Positions 47,701 to 59,045 are shown, numbered from the stretch's first letter. The stretch: DNA of 64,000 bases from Phyto melanocephala (GCA_941918925.1 OW799237.1:96383015-96447014); one strand, 5' to 3'. The notes: generated by a model not told the origin, from the sequence alone. Made by a program: numbers and translations.

Positions 47701-48570
47701 GGGAGGTAGGCGTTATAGTGGGCGTGTCACCTAAACTTTTTGGCACAACAACTACATTGACTAGAAGGATATATGTAGTAAATTTCCTCATCATACCTCT
47801 AATTTTGTCGGTTTTATGAGCTTTAACATTTCATTAACGGTAGATAACGTGAAAAGTGGGCGTTATAGTAGGCGTGTCAAAGTTATTTTTACTCATGAGT
47901 ACATTTTAGATGTTTCAATATAGCCTTTTATTATTCCAAAATCTTTTTTAATAGAGAAATTATATGAATTTTAGGTAAAGCGTTATATGGTAGGTGGGCG
48001 TAAAAGTGGGCGTGGCACCTTAATTTTTTTGTACAATAATGACACTGCCTAGGGGGATATACGTAGCAAATTTGATCATCATACATCAAATTTTGGCGGT
48101 TTTATGAGCTTTGAAATTTCATTAGATAACGTGAAAAGTGGGCGTTATAGTAGGCGTGTCAAGGTTATTTTTGCGAATGAGTACATTTTAGATGTTTCAA
48201 TATAGCCTTTTATTATTCCAAAATCTTTTTTAATAGAGAAATTATATGAACTTTAGGTAAAACGTTATATGGGAGGTGGGCGTAAAAGTGGGCGTGGCAT
48301 CTTAATTTTTTGGCACAATAATGACATTGCCTAGGGGGATATACGTAGCAAATTTGATCATCATACCTCTAATTTCGGCGGTTTTATGAGCTTTTAAATT
48401 TCATTAACGGTATATAACGTGAAAAGTGGGCGTTATAGTAGGCGTGTCAAAGTTATTTCTGCGAATGAGTACATTTTAGATGTTTCAATATAGCCTTTTA
48501 TTATTCCAAAATCTTTATTAATAGAGAAATTATATGAATTTTAGGTAAAACGTTATATGGGAGGTGGGCG
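47701..48570 (-). repeat. Three-step tandem repeat inside Helentron G
   Basis: The landmark GGGAGGTGGGCG (with small variants) occurs at 47701, 47990, 48271 and 48559, steps of 289, 281 and 288 bp. Each unit has AAAGTGGGCGTGGCACCTT, a CCTAGGGGGATAT block, GGCGGTTTTATGAGC and GTGGGCGTTATAGTAGGCGT. Copies D, C/H and E have two, one and zero steps. Confidence 0.85.
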
Positions 48571-49290
48571 TAAAAGTGGGCGTGGCACATTGATTTTCCG
48601 TTAAAAAAAAGCCTCTCACCAAAAAGCAAATTTTGCAAAATTTCAGAGTCGTACATCCAATTTTGTTGCTTTTATGACGTTTTTGTTTTTAAATATACCG
48701 AAAAATACACTGTGCGGTATAAATTTTCGTACATTTTGATCGATAACTCCTTTACTAATGATTAGATTTAGGTAATTTTTGGTGAGAAATATTGTTTTGA
48801 CTCGAGAAATATATATTCGAAGTTTCATGACTCTACGTTAATCCGTATGGACACAATACCATTTTATTCGATGTTCGTAGGACACGGTTTTTTCGACCTA
48901 CTCTTGCATTCCGAGCTATAACTCACTTCCTAATATTCCGATATAGCCCATTTTCAATACCAAACAAACCTTGTCTATAAGAAAGATTCTGGCAAAATTT
49001 GAGCCTCCTAGCTTTTTCGGTGCGACCTCTATCGTGCTTTCAACAGACGGACAGACGGACAGACGGACAGACGGACAGACGGACAGACGGACAGACGGAC
49101 AGACGGACAGACGGACAGACGGACGGACATAGCTAGATCGTCATCAAATCAAACCCTGATTCAGAATATATATACTTTATGGGGTCTAAAATGGATATTT
49201 CGATGTGTTACAAACGGAATGACAAAATGAATATACCCCCACCATTTTTTTGGTGGCGGGTATAAAAATAACGAAATTATTTAAAGGATC

Positions 49291-50316
49291 TTAGTATTTT
49301 GTTTGCTTGCCCTTTGATTTTAATACCGCTTGAAGTCTTCTGGGCATCGAATAAACTAATTTTCGGGTTACTTCCGGGGAGATTTTTTGCCATTCCTCCA
49401 TTATTACTACTTTGAGGGAGTCTTTGCTTGTAATAGTTCTTTTTCTGATTTGCCGGTCCAGATACTCCCACAAATGTTCAATAGGGTTAAGGTCAGGTGA
49501 TTGCGGGGGATGATCCAACTGTTTGGGAGTATGGTAAAGCAGCCATTCCTTTACTATTTTGGCAGTATGCTTGGGATCATTGTCTTGCTGAAAGACCCAA
49601 GTCTGATCCAAGCCTAACTTTTCCACACTCTGTGCCAAATTATCTTTTAAAATGGTGAGGTAATCTGTTTTATTCATAGTATTTTCTATGAATACCAAAT
49701 TTCCTACACCACTGGCTGTCATACATCCCCATACCATGACCGAACCACCGCCATGCTTTACTGTGGTTTGAACATTTTGCTGGGCAAATTCAGAATTTCT
49801 GTTTCTCCAGATTTTTACAGGTGCTTTTTTCCCAAAAATTTCAAATTTGCTCTCATCACTAAAGACCACATTATTACAGCAATCATTAGTTTGTTTTTCG
49901 TACTTTTTAGCAAACTCCCTACGTTTAAATTGGTTTATTGCGGATATGTACGGCTTTTTCCTAGGAACTCGTCCATACAGTCCATTTGCGTGTAGTGCTC
50001 GACGTATTGTGCTTGCACTGACATTTGTACCCGAGCATTGTGAAATGTTTTCAGATATTTTAACAGCACTTTCCGCTGGATTTTTTTTTACTTTTCGCAC
50101 AATGGACCGTATTTGAACCTCATTTAGTTTGACTGGCCTTCCAGATTTAGGACGATTTTCTAAATTTGAGAACTTTTTGTATTTATCAATTATGTATTTC
50201 ACCGTGTTGTGACTTTTATCAATTATTGAACCAATTTCACGCAATGATTTGCCTTCTTCGTGACATTTTAGCACAAGTTTTCGAATATCAAGGGAGGTTT
50301 GTTTACCCATTTTCAA
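49291..50316 (-). CDS. Tc1-family DD34E transposase, intact
   Basis: 341 residues, no stop or frameshift. Cut-and-paste transposase acting in the nucleus on the flanking inverted repeats at TA targets. Residues about 1-50 and 60-120 form two helix-turn-helix subdomains of the paired-like DNA-binding region, joined by the basic SGRP-V-K link at 58-63 (the GRPR-like motif). The catalytic triad is complete: Asp154 (VVFSDESKFEIFG), Asp245 (WVFQQDNDPKH) and Glu280 (SPDLNPIEHLWEYL), with 34 residues between the last two, hence DD34E. The glycine-rich HGGGSVMVWGCM box is at 188-199. Length is standard for Tc1 (about 340). The methionine at residue 3 is an alternative start. The end of the gene lies close to the nested Helentron, so poly(A) formation may be changed, but the protein should still be expressible. 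Confidence 0.95.
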   Translation of the reverse strand: MKMGKQTSLDIRKLVLKCHEEGKSLREIGSIIDKSHNTVKYIIDKYKKFSNLENRPKSGRPVKLNEVQIRSIVRKVKKNPAESAVKISENISQCSGTNVSASTIRRALHANGLYGRVPRKKPYISAINQFKRREFAKKYEKQTNDCCNNVVFSDESKFEIFGKKAPVKIWRNRNSEFAQQNVQTTVKHGGGSVMVWGCMTASGVGNLVFIENTMNKTDYLTILKDNLAQSVEKLGLDQTWVFQQDNDPKHTAKIVKEWLLYHTPKQLDHPPQSPDLNPIEHLWEYLDRQIRKRTITSKDSLKVVIMEEWQKISPEVTRKLVYSMPRRLQAVLKSKGKQTKY

Positions 50317-50499
50317 ACTATTTTAATTTTGTAAAAAATTTGCTTTGTAAAAAGTTTTTTGATCTTTTCGCGACAATAACAAGACTAATAATAACTATTA
50401 TAATTATTATATATTACACAGAAAGAAGACATAAAGCAAATCAGAAAAAATAACGGTAATTTTTACTGTAAAATTCTATTTTATATGTGATGCTCAAGA

Positions 50500-50722
50500 G
50501 CTGTACAATTTCTTTTGCCGCTTAAAATATGAATAGTAGTTTGTTTTTGGTGTATATTTTTTGTTGTTGTTAAAATTTTGTTATTGTTTTTGAATAAAAA
50601 GAAAACAAAGGAAATAATTTATATAAAAATTAAATCATATTAAATTAAATTAAAAATATATTAATAAAATTAACTTGTAAACATGAAAGTCTAAGGTGTA
50701 CAGTTTCTTTTGAAGCTCACAG
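50500..50722. repeat. Right terminal inverted repeat of the Tc1 element
   Basis: 223 bp, inverted copy of 46517-46739. The transposase start codon (50316) is about 180 bases inside, so the promoter should lie in 50317-50722. Confidence 0.9.
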
Positions 50723-50931
50723 TATATAAATTGTTTTCTTTTTATTAAAAAAATATTAAGAGACTACTCCTTTATAAAATAAAGAAGTTTGCAAAATCAG
50801 TTCACCAATAAAAAAAAGCATAACAAAAGGCTTTCTGTAATTAAAATTTCACCACAAGAGCATCTAAATAATAGAAATCTTCGAAACTTTTCTGTGTACT
50901 GAAAAAAAAAATAACAAAAATGCAATTTAAC

Positions 50932-51358
50932 AAGTAGGAGCTATCTTGGAGCATGCCGAATCTGATAATACCCTGCACCATCATGTACTTAGGTATAAAG
51001 ACCTCATCGTTGGTGTTGCCCTAATGGCTATACGTAATTAGGCTTAACTTTTTTTGACGCCTTGTTGGCTTTTGTATTTTAATATAGTTTATTATATTAT
51101 ACTTGTCCAAGCCTTTCTATTTATTTTACACCAATATTGTGGATGTTGCTAGGGATAATTATGTAATTACTATATAAGGCCCATATATTTACCATTTTAT
51201 TTAGGATCTTATATTGGATTTTAATTTTTTCATAGTTTACTGTATTCTACTGGTCAAGTCCTTAAATATGATATCACCGATGAGTGAGTTGAGGAGGATA
51301 AACTTTTATTTACTAGATTTGACCCATATCTTATTTTTATACGCCTTTTTATAGTAAA
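50932..51358 (-). mobile_element. Decayed Helentron-type repeat J
   Basis: The left border ACAAGTAGGAGCTATC followed by GCATGCCGAATCTGATAATA is a mutated version of the 3' end seen in copies A-I (ACAAGTAAGAGC...GCCGAATC...TATACCC). TACCCTGCACCA follows. The internal phrase GTTTACTGTATTCTACTGGT is shared with the pieces at 59.1 kb and at the window start. The 5' end is missing; the mini-Helitron abuts it. Confidence 0.6.
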
Positions 51359-51703
51359 CTAGCCAAGGCCGGCACGCGTTGCTACGCCCTTAATAAATGA
51401 AAATGCATTCTGAATTTTAATTGAATATCAAGTGCAAGATGCTAAAAATTATAACTTTTTTATGGGCTTGGCACTGCCGACTTTTCTAATCACGAAACTG
51501 TATAGTCATGACAGCTCAATATGTGTGCAAAGTGTCAGAAAAATCGGTTTTATGGGCATAGAATCCCCCCCCCCCTTTTTTTCCAATCATAAACACTCCC
51601 TGGAATGTATACAACAACTTATCAAAGTTTTATTCCGATCGGTTTTACGGTTTCGGAGTCTATAGCTTACACACACACAGAGTTTCGCTTTTATATTTAT
51701 AGA
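51359..51703 (-). mobile_element. Short non-autonomous Helitron
   Basis: On the minus strand it starts TCTATAAATATAAAAGCG and ends GCCGGCCTTGGCTAG before a T. A GCGT/ACGC stem lies about 20 bases before the CTAG end. The base before the start is G, not the usual A. 345 bp, no genes; a run of 13 C at about 51567. Same type as 6097-6411. Confidence 0.65.
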
Positions 51704-52900
51704 CATTATTCACTATTCTTCTATTAATCATTTTGACCCTTGTAATGCACGTAAACTTGTGACTTTTTAAATGTTCAAAAATTTGTTTTACAATTATCTA
51801 AAAGAGAACAAATTTTCTTTTACTAAATATTATTTCTAAAATTATAAGTACTATTATTAATTAAATTATGTATTATTAGTATTATTAAAATATTATACTC
51901 ATTATTTTTATTTGTATTATTATTACATATTTAATTATGATACTAAACATTTATATCTGCAGTAGATTTACTCACACACACACAACCACTAAAGTTTCAA
52001 TACATGAAGAGATAAAATTTTAAATGTTGCCAAGATTTATAGATTCATGTTGTTTATCTGTTAAAATATTTAACAATAGCAAATGAGTAAAAGAAATGTT
52101 GCTGTTTCATGATTGTTGCTAAGATAAATTGATCATGTTGCTTATTGTTAAAATGTTGCAGATGAAATTACTGCTTTGAAACAAAAATTTGTAATAAAAG
52201 AAAAGATAGTTTTACAACTTACAATAATCTAATAACTTTAATAATATTAAACGAAAAAAAATGTTTTTACGTAAATAAAAATATACGTGAAAGTATGTAG
52301 CTGTGTTCAGTAATGATATATACTGTCACGGTGGAAGAATTGCCAGTTTTGACCAATGTTGTTAACTTTTGACGGGCAATTGTCTGAGTGGAAGTGTTCA
52401 AAGTTTTGATTTTAAATCAGGAAATATTTTTTTATTGTAATTTGTGAAACGAGGTATTGTACAGACAGGTTCCGGTAACCATCATTCTTTTCTTTTGGTC
52501 TTTCAAGAAGTACACAACGACCTAGCTCTTAAAAGTTTAAATAAATATTATGCACAAATAAGTACATAAAAATATTGGAAAATTATTTTTTAAATTGATC
52601 ATTAAGGTAATTAAAATATTTGTGTACAGTTCAATGAAAAAATTTGAAAGTTTATTAAAATTTATAGTGCTACACCATTAATTTGTGACCAAAGGAAGTT
52701 TTTTGAAATATCACCCATTAAATAAGATTATATTAATCAATCCGCAAATTTATAAAGGTAAAATTTTTAATGGAAAATCGTTATTTATAACTTATTTACG
52801 CGAAATGTTTATTTTTTTTAAATTTTTTTATTAGGAAATCTATCAATTGTTGCAAAATAATTTTTACCTCGTGGTGGACTCATTATTTGAGCCACCACTG
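51704..52900. other. AT-rich non-coding region
   Basis: No gene recognised. Short repeats such as GTTGCTAAGAT near 52070-52150. The region upstream of 52900 would hold the promoter if the downstream leader exon is real. Confidence 0.35.
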
Positions 52901-53769
52901 TGCGTTTTTTAGTTGTCTACTTCTTTACCAAATTATTGCTCTCTTGTCGATCGATAAGCAATAGTTAATTTAGTTGCTCAGACACATGGTTTCGATTGAA
53001 TAGGAAGGTACAAAACTCCAAAAGAAGAAAACAAGAAGAAGAAGAAGCAATTAAAATGTGTTAATCAAGTTTTATAACTAAAATAACAAAAACGTTTTTA
53101 TATATATTTCTACATTCGATGATTTAAGAAAAAAAAGAGTTTTACAGAAAAAAAAATGAAGCAACATCAGTATTTTGTCCATTTAAGTGTCTAAGCAGCA
53201 TCATTGCAACAACAACCATTTCTGTGTTCGTCCTTTTAAAAACTTCGTGATGCAAATTACATCAAAATTTGTGTGTGACTAGTGTAAATTCGCAGTAAAT
53301 ATAAGTAAAATTTATTATTGTTATTAAAACAGGAAAAAATATGAACATAAATTTATATAAATAATTAAAACTTAAACCTAAATTTCCTAATGCTATACAT
53401 ACTTACATACAAGCATATATTTAACAAGTGTTGTGAGATAAATAAAAAAAAACAACAACAAAAAACTTACCTATAAAATAAATAAAAATAAATTAAAACA
53501 TGTAACTTAAAATCTAAATTGCACTAGTATCACAGATAATGTATCATAAAAGCATTATGGAATTTATGTTTCATTGTAAATTGTAGTATTAATTAGTTTT
53601 TTATTATTTAATTTAGCTAAGTATTTGTACATATTTTTGCTTGGTCACCTTAATTATTTCTCTCACATTCATAATATTGCTGACATACACATCTACCTTA
53701 ACCCGTTAAGAACCAGCATTTGAAGAGGCCTCCTCAACAGCTGCTCTCAACATTATATTATCGGTGAGT
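52901..53769 (+). other. Candidate untranslated first exon with splice donor at 53764
   Basis: Less AT-rich than the flanks, with GTCGATCGATAAGC at about 52947, GAAGAAGAAGAAG and CAACAACAACC runs, and several short upstream frames (for example ATG at 53156 closing after 12 codons). It ends TTATCG followed by GTGAGTGAT, a good 5' splice site. This is how long fly 5' leaders look. No acceptor or coding exon can be paired in the window, so this rests on composition and donor only. Confidence 0.25.
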
Positions 53770-55089
53770 GATATAAACATTGTTTCTTTATTATTTAAGA
53801 TTTGATTTATTTCAAACAAGTGCCAAATTTAAACCAAGCTTGTTTGTAATGTTTATAAACTTGTGTTGTTAGGAAACATGTTGTCTAAGAGAAAATTAAT
53901 ATAAACGTAAATAGTTAATCAACATTCTCTTTGTTAATGTTGCGTAAAATATTGGGCACACTATCGTCGGTATAATATACATAAAATCCAAGCATTAATA
54001 TTTTTTCTGTGTATATTAATGTAATATTAAGTATAACCTTTTTTTCCTCAACGTGAATATGAATTTTAAAATGTTTTTCTAAATAAATAAGTATTTATAT
54101 GTAGGTATATACATATATTTTGAATTCTCATTTATATACTTAAAAAACAAAATCACATATACCATTATATATTTTTTTTCATATATAATTTTAATAATTG
54201 AATATGTCAAAACCATCTTGAAATTTAATTAAATAAATATTGAATTAATATGGAATCGTAAATTTCAAATATTTCTTACAATGTGATGTGTAATCGAAAG
54301 TGGTAGGTTGTTTGTGGGATTTTAGTTAATAATTTTCGCGTCACTAAAATCAATGGTAGGGAGGGTTAAGAGGCGCAGATCTATCAGACTCCATCTATGA
54401 TAGATCATCAAAGCTGGTTATGGTTAATTTCCTTCAGACCTCAGTTGATCATAATATGGGTTCTGTAACATCTTGTTTTTTTTGATCAACTTTTATAGAT
54501 TTTTTTTTAGGGAGTCTATAATAATATTTATGATGAACGTTATATATTGTAATGAGAATTTCCACGAGAACAAGAACCCACCCAACCGACTGACCGCTAG
54601 TGGTATGCAATGGCTCCCGTTCGTTCTCTAATTTTCTCCTAGAGCACCTTACAACAATATTCAATTTGTGACATGAAACACCATGGTCACCATCTACATA
54701 ACATAAATTGGCACCCCGAAAAGGATGCCTCGTATGGCGTTCATAACACCCTCTTGCTTTTCTAGCGAAAGACTGGAAAAGTCGAATTTATTTTTTAAAT
54801 TTTAGAAAAGACATCTAAGTAATTGTACATTTATATTTGCTTATACTATGTACATATTTTAGTTAGTTTTAAACCAATTTGTTGTTGTAATTTTGTAAGG
54901 AAATGATTTTCAAGACTGTTACTTGCAATGTGGTGGAAATAATGTTTTCTTAAATACTATAAATGAACTTGATATTGCATATTTAAAAAAATATTTTTCG
55001 AAATTATTTTTGTCTAAAACTTTGCTAAAATTTAACCAATATGTTCAAAAATTTTTACAAATAAATATGCTCATAACTTATTTAAGAAC
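53770..55089. other. Non-coding region
   Basis: AT-rich. GATCTATCA at about 54380 with TGATAGATC at about 54401 makes a 9-bp stem. 54540-54780 is less AT-rich but shows no recognisable frame. Confidence 0.35.
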
Positions 55090-55335
55090 TGAGAGTTAAA
55101 AAATATGTTACAAAAACAAAGACAGTAGTGACTTTTTGCTCATATCGCAGAAAGATATGGGCTAATTTTGTCGGACAGCGATTCCCTCGCTGAAATTTTT
55201 AAAGGATTGCTGCAACATACACGTCTGCTTAGTATGTGAGTGCTTTTAGGTGTTGATTTTAACCAATATACGGTCAGACGAACATCTTTCAATTGACTAC
55301 CCTATTCATAAGTTTTCATATTTTTTGTATATTTT
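55090..55335 (-). mobile_element. Decayed Helentron-type fragment
   Basis: Resembles copy A on the same strand: TTTGCTCATATC..GAAAG (55135), GTTGATTTTAACCAA, GGTCAGACG and CCTATTCATAAGTTTTCA (55300). The microsatellite has shrunk and the TATACCC end is not visible. Confidence 0.5.
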
Positions 55336-55516
55336 TTATCTAGTGGGAAAATAATACTGCAAAATTTACTAACGAAATGACTCTTGGGACGACAAGTGAA
55401 TGGCATAAAAGCAATAAAAAATACAATAATACGTTATAACCGATCGCTTTCTTCGTCGTCTAGATTTTGAAACTAAAGCGGGAACAAAAATTAAGATATA
55501 ATTTCTAGATTCTAAA

Positions 55517-55750
55517 TTATAAAATCGGAAAATCTATTGCAGCCAACTTCATTACATAACGGCCTGTCAAAATTGGATTTCCATTTGTAAAGTGATAACG
55601 TCGCAGAATTTCGGTTCGCTTTATATAATTTGTATGGCTATCAAAAAAGCGCTTGGTTTTTCTGTTAGAAACCGAATCCAACCCTAATTTCAGCCGATTG
55701 GAATATCTATCATACACAATTACATTGCCAACCCATAATACCATATTCAC
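55517..55750 (-). other. Unrecognised coding-like open frame, possible terminal exon or gene relic
   Basis: A minus-strand frame open from about 55765 to the TAA at 55517-55519. Its translation is balanced rather than AT-driven: NMVLWVGNVIVYDRYSNRLK, then KTKRFFDSHTNYIKRTEILR and NGNPILTGRYVMKLAAIDF. The first ATG lies 6 bases into the 78-codon stretch and is followed by about 75 codons. ACCTAAG just upstream could be a splice acceptor. I do not recognise a family. It could be the last exon of a gene on the minus strand, a gene relic, or chance. Confidence 0.3.
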
Positions 55751-55765
55751 CTTAGGTAATGTAGG

Positions 55766-56898
55766 TTATAAACACACACATACGCATCTAACATAAATAT
55801 ACTCAATATGATTTTTCAAGACTAGATTTTTGTAAAATTTTCAATTTGCTTTTGTTTCGTAAAATTTTGCATAAAAACTTTAATGAATTGCCTTGATAAT
55901 AACATAACCAACAGATACACGCATACATTTATAAACAAAATACACAAATACTGACACATAGGAGTAAAATGAAAAAATATGTAAATTACTGAACATAAAG
56001 TCCTTGTGCATGAAAAAATATGGTCTAAATAAGGACAAGTTCATAATGCGATGGTGATAACGATGATGTTGCTTGAAAATTAACAATTTTCGTTGGTTGC
56101 TGTTCTCATTGAGACAAATGTTTTAAAACAAAAATTTTTTTGTTCACATGTGAGAGTGTAAGTAGTTGTATGTACATATGCAGAGGGACTTACTGGGGTT
56201 ATAACCTGTCATAGAAATGATGTTATGCTTTCATTTTTGAAAAAAATATGACACCACTTTTCCATTCTCTATTCGTGGTTTTGTTTCGACTGCTTAGCAT
56301 ATTCAAGTGCATTTTTACTTTCAAGTGGTTAAAATCAAATGAGTGGCCTGCATCGTTACAAAATATGCAGGAAAAATTTCGAAAAGGTATAAAAGACTGG
56401 TCCGTGATGGTTGTTAGCCAACCCTAAACATAATTTTAATAAGCTGATGAACACAACATGAGTATAACTTCAATTCTGGCAAATTATTAATTTATAAAGA
56501 ATTTTTTTAAATTTTGAAAATGTTAGTTAAGTTTTTTTAACAAGTAACGATTTAAAATTACATTCGGCCATATCAAATCTCAAATACTCTTCCTGAAATA
56601 AAATTAATATTTTTATCGATTTTTTCTTAATTTTTTATCCTGCTCCTGAATCAGCTTAAAATTAATTTCTCAGTCTAAGAAGCGATCTCTGCCATTTTAT
56701 TTGTTTTTGTCGGAACAGTTACTACAACAAAATTTCGCTATTTCCATGGGGTAAAGCATTTTGAAAGGACACTCTAAACGGCTTTAAAAACATAATTATC
56801 GACTTAAAATTAAATCACATATAAGCTCCATACACATGAAAACAACTAAACAGAAAGGTATTGCCCGCTTCCCAAATAATACTTAAATGCTCATATCG
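55766..56898. other. AT-rich non-coding region
   Basis: Nothing recognised. Confidence 0.35.
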
Positions 56899-58710
56899 TT
56901 TTTTATACCCGCCACCAAAAACATGGTGGGGGGTATATTCATTTTGTCATTCCGTTTGTAACACATCGAAATATCCTTTTTAGACCCCATAAAGTATAAA
57001 TATTCTGAATCAGGGTTTGATTGATGACGATCTAGCTATGTCCGTCCGTCTGTCCGTCTGTTGAAAGCACGATAGAGGTCGCACCGAAAAAGCTAGGGGG
57101 CTAAACTTTTGCCAGAATCTTTCTTATAGACAAGGTTTGTTTGGCATTGAAAATGGGCTAAATCGGAATATTAGGAAGAGAGTTATAGCTCGAAAAGCAA
57201 GAGTAGGTCGAAAAAACCGTGTCCTTCGAACATCGAATAAAATGCAATTGTGTCCAAACGCATTAACATACAGTCATGAAACTTCTAATATATATTTCTC
57301 GAGTCAAAAAAATTTATCTCCATTAAAATTGATTACATCTATATGTTTGGAAAGGAGTTATAGATAAAAATGTACGAAAATTTATACCGCGCAGTGTATT
57401 TTTCAGTATTTTTTAAATTCAAACCCTAATAAAACGGACAAAATAAGATGTACGATTCTGAAATTTTGCACACTTTGCTTTTTGGTAAAACGCTTTTTTG
57501 TAACGGAAAATCAATGTGCCACGCCTACTTTTACGCCCATCTCCCATATAACGTTTTAACTAATTTTCATATAATTTCTCTATTAATAAAGATTTTGGAA
57601 TAATAAAGGGCTATATTGAAATATCTAAGTTGTGCTCATTAGATAAAAAAAAACTTTGACACGCCTACTATAACGCCCACTTTTAACGTAATCTACCGTT
57701 AATGAAATTTAAAAGCTCATAAAACCGACAAAATTAGAGGTATGATGATCAAATTTGCTACGTATATCCTTCTAGTCAATGTCATTACTGTTCCAGAAAA
57801 TTAAGTGCCACGCCCATTTTTGCGCCCACCTCCCATATAACGGTTCATCTTAAATTCATGTAAGTTCTCTATTGACAAAATTTTTGGGAAAATAAAGAAC
57901 TATATTGAAATATCTAAGTTGTATTTATTAGCAGAAACTTTATTGACGCGCCTACCTTAACAGCCACTTTCATTAAAGGACTAAATTTACGAAAACATTT
58001 TACTATCATATCGAAGTTATTTAGGGTGGTTATATTTTAAGGGCCGATGTTGATTTTAAATAAAACGCAAATTATTTAAGAAATTATTATCATTTGTTTT
58101 TATAATTATAATATTTGCATGGTTTAATGGGGACAAATGGCCCCCTCCCCCATCCTTGGCGCCACTCCGCTATCTGATGGTCCAAATTTTCAATGACAAT
58201 GTTTATGCTCAATTGTTGGGCACGATGATGAGTCGAGGTTGACTAATCTTTTGCCAAACTATCGCAAAAAACAGCAATGGTTCCCATTCAATGAACTAAA
58301 AAGGCATTCACAGATTTTCTAACATTTTATACAGACCTGTTTTGTAGAAATTTAAATATTTTTTACAATTCTCACGATTGTGGGCGAATTTGAACGATTA
58401 TGTTGACCAAAAGAATCCCGAAGTGCACAAAATGCATTTTGATTTGAACTTCCATTTTCATAGAAAACCTAAATACCTATAAAGCGTTGCTCATTTCCGT
58501 ATCTTTCCACGGATCAAATTGAATAATTTTGGGGTTGGGAAATGCAGAAAACAAATTTATGTCTAGGTGTAGTTCGCCTTCAACATGGGCCCTTTACACC
58601 CTCTACAAAGAAAGTGATACATATTTTATTATAAAGAGATTATTTATTTATTTATTTATGGTGGGTATAAAATATTCGGCACAGCCGAATATAGTGCTCT
58701 TACTTGTTTT
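56899..58710 (+). mobile_element. Helentron-type repeat H (1.8 kb)
   Basis: 5' end TTTTTTATACCCGCCACC with GGTGGGGGGTATA hairpin; CCCCATAAAGTATAAATATT; short GTCCGTCTGTCC run; GC-rich tandem landmark at 57538 and 57828 (one step); MITE 58021-58603; 3' end ATTCGGCACAGCCGAAT then AGTGCTCTTACTTGTTTT. Same subfamily as C, D, E and G. Confidence 0.85.
58021..58603 (-). mobile_element. Mariner-derived MITE in copy H
   Basis: Starts AGGGTGGTTATATTTTAAGG; right end CATGGGCCCTTTACACCCTC has lost about 10 bases of the terminal repeat. Internal order equals that in C, E and G. Confidence 0.7.
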
Positions 58711-58839
58711 TATTTTACTTTAATAAAAAAAAAATTAAAAACAAAAGTTTACTACAATACTTTCCTATAATTAGGACTTTGTTGGCCCAAGCTGCTACTT
58801 AAACAAGTCACCTAAAACTTTTTAAAAATTGTATTTGCC
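58711..58839. other. Short AT-rich spacer
   Basis: Between Helentron H and the next mariner relic; nothing recognised. Confidence 0.3.
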
Positions 58840-59045
58840 ACTCTACAGCAAACAACAGAAGTGTTTTCCGCAGAACGAACTGGGCAAACATGCACAGATC
58901 TTACGACATTTTATACAGACCCGGATTGCTGAAATGTGCGTTATTTTCATAATTGTGCAATTCGTTCTGATTATAATGCCCATTTTTTTAAAAAGACTTA
59001 AAAAATCTGGACGCGATGTTCACTTGTGTACCTCTTCATAGTTGA
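58840..59045 (-). mobile_element. Decayed mariner-derived MITE fragment
   Basis: Diverged match to the MITE interior of copy C: CAGAACGAACTGGGCAAAC, ATTTTATACAGACCCG and GCCCATTTTTTTAAAAAGAC occur in the same order as the homologous phrases at 27.93-28.11 kb. Both terminal repeats are gone. It is older than the MITEs inside the Helentrons. Confidence 0.5.

Larger units (their letters stand above)
46752..49267 (-). mobile_element. Helentron-type repeat G (2.5 kb) nested in Tc1
   Basis: Its 3' end (complement of stem ATTCGGCTGTGCCGAAT and CTCTTACTTGTTT) lies 12 bases inside the Tc1 left repeat, and its 5' end at 49267 lies 23 bases after the transposase stop codon, so neither repeat nor gene is broken. 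It holds the mariner MITE (46897-47513), three full steps of the 281-290 bp tandem repeat and the longest ACAGACGG array of the window (about ten units, 49043-49124). Confidence 0.9.
46517..50722 (-). mobile_element. Tc1-type transposon with intact transposase, split by Helentron G
   Basis: TA flanks both ends (46515-46516, 50723-50724). The left terminal repeat 46517-46739 and right 50500-50722 are 223 bp each and differ at only a few positions (outer ends CTGTGAGCGTCAAAAGAAAC and CTGTGAGCTTCAAAAGAAAC). Each carries an outer CAAAAGAAACTGTACA and an inner CAAAAGAAATTGTACA, the IR/DR layout of two transposase sites per end. Removing copy G leaves about 1.69 kb, the usual size for Tc1-type elements. 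Near-identity of the arms says the insertion is young. Confidence 0.93.

Noticed and set aside
49043..49124. ACAGACGG array as a CRISPR-like or regulatory repeat
   Set aside because: Direct 8-base microsatellite without spacers, typical of DINE-1-like elements in flies; the genome is eukaryotic.
49753..50116. Plus-strand frames opposite the Tc1 transposase
   Set aside because: Antisense shadows of the intact transposase; no family resemblance.
57137..57367. 76-codon frame with NRKRVIARKARVG-like basic stretch
   Set aside because: Lies fully in Helentron H and is not open in the other copies.
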